A DNA stretch of 5,077 bases from the NCBI GenBank assembly GCA_016183145.1, contig JACPFE010000099.1, positions 1 to 5,077 of the forward strand, in the 5' to 3' direction. Origin of the DNA: Deltaproteobacteria bacterium (GTDB taxonomy: Bacteria > Desulfobacterota > Binatia > UBA9968). A program made the position numbers and the translations under genes. The notes under the pieces were generated by a model, which worked only from the letters and a program-made list of their open reading frames with translations, ran no database searches and had not been told where the DNA came from. Below are positions 1-4,849 of the stretch, one piece after another. Position 1 is the first letter of the stretch. Each line of letters begins with the position of its first letter.

Positions 1-222
1 CAGATGAGGATTCCCGGGGATATATTTTTCCAGAAACCTGACCAGCGCTCTGGTCTGGAACTCACCGGATCCACCGGGCCCGCCGCCGCGAATGACCCTG
101 ATCGTTTTGCCCTTGTAGAAATCCGCCTGGGAGAATGCATCACCCGCCGACAACACCACCCATAGCCCAATCATGATCAGGTGAACCAACGCGTAGAACG
201 GCAACCCGTCAAGTGTTTTCAT
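1..222 (-). CDS. Tripartite tricarboxylate transporter (TTT/Bug family) substrate-binding receptor, N-terminal part
   Basis: The first 74 codons of a gene that continues beyond the left edge. Residues 1 to about 31 form a signal peptide: a short polar start, a hydrophobic core (about 8-26, with VHLIMIGLWVVL) and a small-residue cleavage region (SAGDAFSQA). The mature protein opens with ADFYKGKTIRVI, a glycine-rich GGGPGG loop and a helix ending KYIPGNPHL, the hallmark N-terminus of Bug/TctC-type receptors. Those periplasmic proteins hand carboxylates or other small organic acids to a TctAB-type membrane pair. The ATG at 222 follows a strong ribosome-binding site (GGGAGGGG, 226-233). It is the third gene of the minus-strand operon, 37 bases after the ABC-type binding protein. 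The ligand cannot be inferred, because the C-terminal lobe is missing and no TctA/TctB gene is visible. Confidence 0.88.
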   Translation of the reverse strand, partial: MKTLDGLPFYALVHLIMIGLWVVLSAGDAFSQADFYKGKTIRVIRGGGPGGSGEFQTRALVRFLEKYIPGNPHL

Positions 223-225
223 AAA

Positions 226-233
226 CCCCTCCC
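226..233 (-). promoter_or_regulatory. Ribosome-binding site of the TTT receptor gene
   Basis: On the minus strand GGGAGGGG lies three bases before the ATG at 222, so a GGGAGG core sits five bases from the start. This supports the chosen start and shows the gene has its own translation signal inside the operon. Confidence 0.75.
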
Positions 234-259
234 GATATGCCCGGTTTCTCTCACAGCGC

Positions 260-1339
260 TCACTTCCGAGTAACTTCCTTGAGCAGTTTGTGCCATCCTT
301 CCAACGCCTCTTCGTATTGAGCGAGGGTCCCGCTTTTTTCCGGATACCAGCGGTTAAAACCGTAATCCTTCTTGGCGCTGCCGAAGTACAAGTCTTCGAG
401 CAACTTCTGCCCCTCGGGACTCAAGAGAAAATCGGCGAAGAGCAGCGCCGAGTGTGGCCGCTGGCTGTTGGTATAAACCGCCGCCCCGCCGGCGTTGGTC
501 ACCACCAGGTCCATGGGAATCCAGGCCACCGGCGCGCCGCGCTTGGCGGCAACGTTGGTGGCGCTGTAGAACTGGCTTGGGGAGGCGAAGATTTCTCCCG
601 CGGCGACGAGCTGAGTCAAGGCGCTGCCCGCCATCATGTGCATCCTGATGTTCTGTTCTTTCAGTCTTTTCACGAAGCCTTCACCCTTGGTCTTCACCAT
701 GGCGCCGATGATGCGCGCGCCCGTATCGTCTCCCGACAGTCCCATATTATCGCGCAGCGCCGGCCGCATCAGGCCATCGAAGTTTTTCGGCAGGTCGGCG
801 GCACTGAGAAAATTCTTGTTGTAAGCGAAACCGATGTAGGACTCGCGAGCATGAGTCCAGTAGACGAGATTCCTCGGGCCTTTTTCCTTGGCGTCCTCGG
901 GAAATGCCGCAAGGTGCGGCGAGGTGTAGGGCAGCAACAACTTGTTGTCGCGGAAAGTCAGCAAGCCGGGAAGCGTGGTTTCAATGGCATCGGCGATGTG
1001 GCGGCGCGCCTGGGCCTCGGTGAGCAGTCTTTGCGTCAGGGCCGACGAGCCGGTTCGGAAGGTCTCCACTCTTACGCCGGGATACTTTGCTTCGAAGGCC
1101 GCGGCGAGCTGCTTGTTTTGCTCGGCGGCCAGAGTCGTGTACCAGACGACTTTGCCTTCGCGCTTGGCGCCGTCGAGCAGCAAACGCTCGCGATCCGCGC
1201 CGGTGTAGGCAGCTAGTTCGGCCGCAGATGACGGCTTGCCCGTCGGACTCCATGCCGGTACGCTGATGAGAAAAAGAAAAAAAAACGCGGCGATTAAAGG
1301 TTTGGGGGCAGACCCGATTCTGGACTCTATGGATAACAT
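260..1339 (-). CDS. Extracellular solute-binding protein, ABC-type (family 1 / iron(III)-type)
   Basis: A complete 359-residue periplasmic binding protein. Residues about 14-30 (PLIAAFFFLFLISVPAW) are the hydrophobic core of a signal peptide, with probable cleavage near SSAA (37-40). Lobe I begins EGKVVWYTTL (61-70) and AAAFEAKYPGVRVE (79-92), the usual opening of Fe(III)/SBP_bac_1-type receptors. YIGFAYNKNFL (168-178) and DLPKNFDGL (182-190) match the conserved 'YN...LP..W..L' hinge region, although the usual Trp is Phe187 here. ADFLLSPEGQKLL (302-314) is the typical C-terminal helix. The family delivers ligand to an ABC permease/ATPase pair, neither of which is in the window. Substrates of such proteins include ferric iron, but many are organic, so I would not name one. 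The gene starts 13 bases after the VOC gene, with GGGAGG eight bases before the ATG. Confidence 0.9.
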   Translation of the reverse strand: MLSIESRIGSAPKPLIAAFFFLFLISVPAWSPTGKPSSAAELAAYTGADRERLLLDGAKREGKVVWYTTLAAEQNKQLAAAFEAKYPGVRVETFRTGSSALTQRLLTEAQARRHIADAIETTLPGLLTFRDNKLLLPYTSPHLAAFPEDAKEKGPRNLVYWTHARESYIGFAYNKNFLSAADLPKNFDGLMRPALRDNMGLSGDDTGARIIGAMVKTKGEGFVKRLKEQNIRMHMMAGSALTQLVAAGEIFASPSQFYSATNVAAKRGAPVAWIPMDLVVTNAGGAAVYTNSQRPHSALLFADFLLSPEGQKLLEDLYFGSAKKDYGFNRWYPEKSGTLAQYEEALEGWHKLLKEVTRK

Positions 1340-1347
1340 AACATTCG

Positions 1348-1353
1348 CCTCCC
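1348..1353 (-). promoter_or_regulatory. Ribosome-binding site of the binding-protein gene, overlapping the VOC stop codon
   Basis: The minus strand reads TAGGGAGGCGAATGTTATG: the G of the VOC gene's TAG stop is the first base of GGGAGG, and the ATG at 1339 follows after eight bases. A ribosome ending the VOC gene would sit on this site, so the two genes are probably translationally coupled. Confidence 0.7.
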
Positions 1354-2387
1354 TACGGCTGCGCGCCTTTCTTTAGCGCCTCGGCCAGCTCGCGCAAATA
1401 GTCTTCCTGTTCCTTGCCCTGGTACAACGCCAGCGAGCCGTCGTTTTTCAGCGGGATGCCGCCGAAGAAGTGAAAGGCGTGGCCGTCCCAGTCGTAGAAC
1501 TCATCGCCGCGATGATAGAGCGCTTTCCATTGGTAGCCGACGGGGCTGCGGTGCAGACCGGTACGCGCCGGAAACGCATCTTCTTTCTCACGGGAATCAT
1601 TTAAATTCTCCTTCGGGCCCGCTTCTTCGGGAAGTCCGTCCCACATGCGCCGGTAGTTGGGAAAGAATTCCGCTTCGCGGACCGTCAGCGCCGTGTGCAT
1701 GTCCCACCAGGGGCTGTGTCCCGCAATACGCTCATCGATCTGATCGACCACCTTATAGACGAGCCGGGCGCCTGCCCTCATGCGTAAGACCAGCGTTCCC
1801 TCGGCGGTCTTGGCATTCCGCTCGACCGCCATGCCGCAATATTTTCCGAAGAAGGCGGCGGTTCGCGCCAGGTCGCGGCAGCCGAAAACCACATGACTGA
1901 TGCGGCCAACTTTTTCCGCGGTGGCGATTTCCATGGCGCCTTCCGGCATCTGCGCCGGCGCCCAGAACTCATACTGGTTGCCGTCCGGATCGGCAAAGCA
2001 GATGACCGTGCCTTCTTCCCCGTCGGCGGCTGTCTTAACCGGATCGGTGTGCGAGATCTTGTGTTGATCGAGCCGGCGCAGATGCTTGTCGATGTCTTCC
2101 GACCGGATGTAAAAGCCGCAGCGCGGCATATCTTGGCCCAGAGGTTTGGCCGGCGGGTAGTTTTCGGGCTGCAGGAACGCGCCGATGCGGCATGATCCGC
2201 CCTCCCACCACATGAAGCAGAAAATCGGCGTATTCTTCTTCCTCATGTTGGTCGTGAGTCCGTTGATCGGCTGGATAGGAAGGCCGGTGGCATGCAGCGC
2301 CCAATAACTCCACCGCGGCAGGTCGTTGGTTCCGACCACGTAATGATCGATCCAATGAACTGCGCCTTTCGGTTCGACAGTTGACAT
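1353..2387 (-). CDS. Two-domain VOC-superfamily protein (glyoxalase / extradiol-dioxygenase-like)
   Basis: A 344-residue protein with two vicinal-oxygen-chelate modules, counted from the ATG at 2387. Module 1 (about 11-145) begins HWIDHYVVG, with His15 as a candidate metal ligand, and ends FADPDGNQYEFWAP, with Glu140 in the classic terminal-ligand position. Module 2 (about 161-310) begins GRISHVVFGCRDL (His165), has DMHTALTV (His231) at the second ligand position, and ends DGHAFHFFGG, where His306 stands where Glu is usual. The family includes metal-dependent isomerases, thiol transferases and type I extradiol dioxygenases, and the two-module size resembles the dioxygenases. The reaction cannot be fixed from sequence. 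No signal peptide is visible, so it is probably cytoplasmic. First gene of the operon; an in-frame ATG at 2462 was rejected because it would add a repeat-derived RLERLERLE tract. Confidence 0.82.
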   Translation of the reverse strand: MSTVEPKGAVHWIDHYVVGTNDLPRWSYWALHATGLPIQPINGLTTNMRKKNTPIFCFMWWEGGSCRIGAFLQPENYPPAKPLGQDMPRCGFYIRSEDIDKHLRRLDQHKISHTDPVKTAADGEEGTVICFADPDGNQYEFWAPAQMPEGAMEIATAEKVGRISHVVFGCRDLARTAAFFGKYCGMAVERNAKTAEGTLVLRMRAGARLVYKVVDQIDERIAGHSPWWDMHTALTVREAEFFPNYRRMWDGLPEEAGPKENLNDSREKEDAFPARTGLHRSPVGYQWKALYHRGDEFYDWDGHAFHFFGGIPLKNDGSLALYQGKEQEDYLRELAEALKKGAQP

Positions 2388-2393
2388 CAGGAG

Positions 2394-2399
2394 TCCTCC
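2394..2399 (-). promoter_or_regulatory. Ribosome-binding site deciding the VOC start
   Basis: GGAGGA on the minus strand lies six bases (CTCCTG) before the ATG at 2387. The competing in-frame ATG at 2462 would translate short tandem repeats, so this site fixes the start at 2387. Confidence 0.75.
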
Positions 2400-2478
2400 A
2401 ATATGTTCCAATCGTTCCAGCCGTTCTAATCGGTCAGGCCCTTCGGGCCGTCCAATGTTCAAGGTTCAACGTTCCAGG
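2399..2478. repeat. Degenerate short tandem repeats (periods about 9 and 8) flanking a small GC hairpin
   Basis: Two runs of related short units. On the minus strand 2400-2432 contains GATTAGAAC, GGCTGGAAC and GATTGGAAC in succession, a nine-base period. On the plus strand 2451-2478 contains TCCAATG, TTCAAGG, TTCAACG and TTCCAGG, with a period of seven to eight. Between them lies a five-base-pair hairpin, GGCCC-TTC-GGGCC (2437-2449). The nine-base unit is what makes the rejected upstream extension of the VOC gene read RLERLERLE. The tract lies in the 5' leader of the operon and its function is unknown. Confidence 0.55.
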
Positions 2479-2810
2479 ATATCGGTCAAATCCGCTCAAG
2501 AACGGCGGGTCGTACAAGCCATTCAATTCGAGCGGGGCACAACTCCTGCCGTCGCGACCGCTACCAAACTGGGCAATGGGTGTCAAGCATTCGCCGACGT
2601 CTCTGCACACTCATGGCATAATACCACATTCGGAAAGTTCCCATCGTGAGAGACTACTACCACCTCCCTTTTGCCGCATTGTAGAAAATCGCGGGTACCT
2701 GTGTTAATTTGCAAACTCATCAAAAGATGGGGGCGATGCATCATCGTTTAGCGGATCGGTGTATGGTCCCACGGTTACCCGAGCCGGTACCGAACAAATC
2801 AGACCGTTAC
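2479..2810. other. Intergenic region between the divergent operon and the tRNA genes
   Basis: About 330 bases with no convincing coding region; the short reading frames here have no recognisable protein features. It should hold the promoter of the minus-strand operon and that of the tRNA pair. I could not find a well-spaced pair of promoter hexamers for either. An isolated minus-strand TTGACA (2581-2586) has only TAGCGG at the right distance. Small palindromes occur: CGATG-CAT-CATCG (2734-2746) and CGGTACCG (2785-2792). Nothing identifies them as operators. Confidence 0.5.
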
Positions 2811-2901
2811 GGAGAGATGGCCGAGTGGTCTAAGGCGCACGCCTGCTAAGCGTGTGTACCCCACAAGGGTACCGAGGGTTCAAATCCCTCTCTCTCCGCC
2901 A
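2811..2901 (+). tRNA. tRNA-Ser(GCU)
   Basis: A full class II tRNA cloverleaf. The acceptor stem GGAGAGA (2811-2817) pairs with TCTCTCC (2891-2897), followed by discriminator G and an encoded CCA (2899-2901). The D stem is GCC/GGC. The anticodon stem CACGC (2838-2842) pairs with GCGTG (2850-2854) around loop CTGCTAA, giving anticodon GCT at 2845-2847, which reads AGC/AGU serine codons. The long variable arm GTACCC/GGGTAC (2856-2861 with 2867-2872) is diagnostic of serine-type tRNAs. The T stem GAGGG/CCCTC encloses TTCAAAT. It lies 81 bases upstream of tRNA-Arg(ACG), and the two are probably co-transcribed. Confidence 0.97.
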
Positions 2902-2918
2902 TTTGCCTCACGGCATGG

Positions 2919-2977
2919 CAGATCTCATATCTCAAATTTCAGATGATCTGAGATTTGAAATCTGGGATTTGAGATTT
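2919..2977. repeat. Two face-to-face arrays of a 7-base repeat (ATYTGAR) forming an imperfect hairpin
   Basis: From 2946 the plus strand reads ATCTGAG, ATTTGAA, ATCTGGG, ATTTGAG, then a partial ATTT. From 2944 backwards the minus strand reads ATCTGAA, ATTTGAG, ATATGAG, then a partial ATCTG. The arrays are thus inverted about base 2945. The arms (2919-2944 and 2946-2971) agree at 21 of 26 positions. In a plus-strand RNA three of the five differences would be G-U pairs, leaving two mismatches. The element fills most of the tRNA-Ser/tRNA-Arg spacer and is AT-rich against its surroundings. There is no T-run after it, so it is not a standard intrinsic terminator. It could be a processing hairpin in the tRNA precursor or a dispersed repeat. 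Confidence 0.7.
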
Positions 2978-2982
2978 ACTGC

Positions 2983-3059
2983 GCGCCCGTAGCTCAATTG
3001 GACAGAGCACCAGACTACGGATCTGGGGGTTGGGGGTTCGAATCCCTCCGGGCGCGCCA
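2983..3059 (+). tRNA. tRNA-Arg(ACG)
   Basis: A complete cloverleaf. The acceptor stem GCGCCCG (2983-2989) pairs with CGGGCGC (3049-3055), followed by discriminator G (3056) and encoded CCA (3057-3059). The D stem is GCTC/GAGC (2992-2995 with 3005-3008). The anticodon stem CCAGA/TCTGG encloses CTACGGA, so the anticodon is ACG (3017-3019). In bacteria A34 of this tRNA is normally deaminated to inosine by TadA, letting it read CGU, CGC and CGA. The T arm is GGGGG-TTCGAAT-CCCTC with one G-T pair. It follows tRNA-Ser(GCU), the same order as serV-argV in E. coli. Confidence 0.97.
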
Positions 3060-3142
3060 TGGAATTCAATGACTTACGTACCACTACTGCAGAGGTCTGT
3101 CGACTCGTTTCCACCCCAAGTCTCAATTCTAGCATTCCACGC

Positions 3143-4054
3143 GTGAAACAATTCTTGTGCTTCTCACTCGGCTTGCTCACTTTTTCCCTTGCGGGAAATT
3201 GTTACGGGCACTTTACCGGAAAAGGGCATATTCACACGCTCTCAGAGACGAAACAGGTCTTTATGAATCCGGACTGCCGGTCCAGCGGCACCTGCGATCT
3301 CAAAAGATTCACGCTCGCAACGTCGGTTTACGAAGTTTGGTTCAGTGACGACCCAAAGTATCCCACTTATGGCAACGGCGTAATCATGGAATACGAGACC
3401 GATTCCGTGGAGGCGCTCGAGAAATACGCCATCGTTCAATTCAAAAAAGGCTGCGTTTTTTACAGCTCAAAAACTCGGAAAGGCAGGATCCGCAGGAACG
3501 TAAGCGACACCGTGCCGAGCTTCGGAGAAGATATTCCTTTTTGCTTTCCCAAGTGGGTGATCGATTCGCAGGACACCGATCCCGCATACAACAGCGATCC
3601 CGAACACGGCAGATTTTACTTGCTAAGATGGAATAAGCGCGGCTCCTATGATGATCGGACGCAGAAATTCTACGGCGCCGAAAAACCGAAAAATCCGGTT
3701 GTTTACATGACCGATTATCCCGCCGGCGCGTTCGTTGGCGGCACCGGGGTAAAAAATGTCGCTCTGGAATTCAACACCTGCATCTATAGGGCCAGCGACG
3801 TTCCCGCGGAAACGCGACGAGACGACATACATTTTGCAAAGCCCGTCACTTGCTTCGAGTGGCAAAACGTCTATGTCTACGATTTTAATTCGGGAAGGTT
3901 CCAGACCCAATTGGCGGGCGTTCCGTGGTGGGAAGAGCCGGACAGGCGCGTCAATCGCTACGCCGTCGCGATTTTCATCGCGCTGTTTATCGCACTCGCC
4001 CTCGTTGCCTTTTCACGGTTGGGCAGGTCCTCAGCCCAAAAGATCAGGGCTTAG
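3143..4054 (+). CDS. Exported protein of unknown function with a C-terminal membrane anchor
   Basis: Not recognised. Read from the GTG at 3143 it has 303 residues. Residues 1-22 form a plausible signal peptide (MKQF, then LCFSLGLLTFSLAGNCYG). A polar domain follows, rich in aromatic residues and with six cysteines (45, 51, 104, 134, 213, 237), an even number that could form disulfides. CRSSGTC (45-51) is one close pair. One hydrophobic span (about 273-291, YAVAIFIALFIALALVAF) is followed by a basic tail (SRLGRSSAQKIRA), so the domain should lie outside the cytoplasm with the C-terminus inside. The frame stays open back to an ATG at 3059, but that codon starts on the last base of tRNA-Arg and would bury the signal peptide. 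GTG 3143 is preferred despite lacking a clear ribosome-binding site. It stands alone, 80 bases before the antitoxin. Confidence 0.7.
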   Translation: MKQFLCFSLGLLTFSLAGNCYGHFTGKGHIHTLSETKQVFMNPDCRSSGTCDLKRFTLATSVYEVWFSDDPKYPTYGNGVIMEYETDSVEALEKYAIVQFKKGCVFYSSKTRKGRIRRNVSDTVPSFGEDIPFCFPKWVIDSQDTDPAYNSDPEHGRFYLLRWNKRGSYDDRTQKFYGAEKPKNPVVYMTDYPAGAFVGGTGVKNVALEFNTCIYRASDVPAETRRDDIHFAKPVTCFEWQNVYVYDFNSGRFQTQLAGVPWWEEPDRRVNRYAVAIFIALFIALALVAFSRLGRSSAQKIRA

Positions 4055-4134
4055 AGCCCGTTCCCGACAGGCGGAAGATTATGAGTGCAAAAGGCCCTGT
4101 TGCTGCCGGGCTTCGGACGTATTACATTACCCCT

Positions 4135-4359
4135 ATGAAATCATCCACGGTAACTATCCGCGTCGATCCCAAGCTTGATCGTGAACTGAAGCGTCTCTCT
4201 CGATCCCTTAGGCAAAGCAAAAGCGATATCGCACGCGACGCTCTCAAGCGCCAGGTGGCGCTCCTGCGCTTTCGAAAAACGCGCGAGGCCATTCTTTCCG
4301 AGATCGAACCCAAGTCGGGAATTCTCACCGACGAAGACGTCTTTGCTATCGTATCGTGA
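4135..4359 (+). CDS. Ribbon-helix-helix (CopG/Arc-type) antitoxin-like DNA-binding protein
   Basis: A 74-residue protein. STVTIRVDPKLDRELKRLSR (3-22) is the beta strand and first helix of a ribbon-helix-helix fold. QSKSDIARDALKRQVALLRF (27-46) is the turn and second helix. The acidic, hydrophobic tail (EILTDEDVF-like, about 53-72) is the usual toxin-binding region. Such proteins dimerise, bind their own promoter and neutralise a PIN-domain toxin. Its TGA overlaps the downstream PIN gene's GTG by four bases (GTGA, 4356-4359), the classic TA-operon arrangement. The ATG at 4135 places the strand at residue 4, as in the family. An in-frame ATG at 4081 has a weak purine-rich stretch (AGGCGGAAG) before it and would add 18 residues. 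Confidence 0.82.
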   Translation: MKSSTVTIRVDPKLDRELKRLSRSLRQSKSDIARDALKRQVALLRFRKTREAILSEIEPKSGILTDEDVFAIVS

Positions 4360-4786
4360 GGATCTTCCTCGATACGAACGTGCTCGTCAGTGCCTATACG
4401 GCCCGTCAAGGATTTTGCGCGGAGCTGCTCGAGCTGATCTTGACCGATCCGCATTGCTTGCTTCTCACCGGAGAATTCAACGTTTCCGAGCTCAGGTCTG
4501 TTTTGCGCCGCCGCCCGTTTCGAGTACGGCCTACCCGCATGAGGAGATCGAAAGCGAACTCAGAGATCAAACTATCGTTCCCAAGCCTCTTCACCCTGCT
4601 GCTCTACCGGTGCGAGATCCCGACGACCGTTGGGTGCTGGCTTCGGCGATCGCCGGCCAGGCGGATCTGTTGGTCACAGGCGATAAAGATCTTCTCGACG
4701 TCGCCGATCAATCATCGCTACCGATCGTCACGCCAAGAGAATGCTGGGAGCAGCTATTGACAGCCCGGGCAGGCAAGAGAAAATAA
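4356..4786 (+). pseudogene. PIN-domain ribonuclease toxin (PIN_3/VapC-like), interrupted by a one-base frameshift
   Basis: The GTG at 4356 opens MRIFLDTNVLVSAYTARQG, with the first PIN acidic residue at Asp6, and continues through SELRSVLRRRPFRV, with Glu45 as the second. After Val57 (4524-4526) this frame turns into low-quality sequence to a stop at 4760. The true continuation is one frame over from 4529: AYPHEEIESELRDQ, RDPDDRWVLASAIAGQADLLV, then TGDKDLL and PIVTPRECWEQLL, ending at 4786. That part carries Asp91, Asp110 and Asp112 in composite numbering. Restoring one missing base around 4527-4528 gives about 143 residues, a normal length for this family. The overlap with the upstream antitoxin marks it as the toxin of a TA pair. 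As written it cannot make a full toxin, through mutation or sequencing error. Confidence 0.85.
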
Positions 4787-4849
4787 TTCTACAAGTCCTC
4801 ACCGGCTCCCGCTTCCCGATTGTCATCGCGCTGACGCAAGCCATCGCCG

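Noticed and set aside
290..1216. A 308-codon plus-strand open frame opposite the solute-binding protein gene
   Set aside because: It is the antisense shadow of a clearly recognisable binding protein. It has no recognisable domain and is explained by the codon composition of the real gene.
2388..2462. N-terminal extension of the VOC protein to an ATG at 2462
   Set aside because: It translates a nine-base tandem repeat into RLERLERLE, whereas the ATG at 2387 has a strong ribosome-binding site at the right distance.
2558..2586. A perfect TTGACA on the minus strand as the -35 of the VOC operon promoter
   Set aside because: The hexamer 17 bases downstream is TAGCGG, a poor -10 match, so a lone TTGACA is not enough.
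2641..2810. A sigma-70 promoter for the tRNA pair
   Set aside because: Candidates such as TTGTAG...GTTAAT (2679-2708) match only three and four of six bases and lie about 100 bases upstream of the tRNA, so none was convincing.
2929..2961. Hairpin between the tRNAs as an intrinsic terminator
   Set aside because: The stem is AT-rich with no following T-run, and a tRNA gene begins about 20 bases later.
3059..3142. Start of the exported protein at the ATG overlapping the tRNA-Arg CCA
   Set aside because: The A of the ATG is the last base of the tRNA, and the signal peptide would be preceded by 28 polar residues. The GTG at 3143 gives a normal exported protein.
2932..3180. An 82-codon minus-strand frame containing RPEGFEPPTPRSVVWCSVQLSYGR-like sequence
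   Set aside because: This is the well-known false protein produced by reading a tRNA gene on its opposite strand; it covers tRNA-Arg and the repeat spacer.
4524..4534. Programmed ribosomal frameshifting in the PIN gene
   Set aside because: The switch region (GTACGGCCTAC) has no slippery heptamer, and PIN toxins are not known to use frameshifting. Mutation or sequencing error is simpler.
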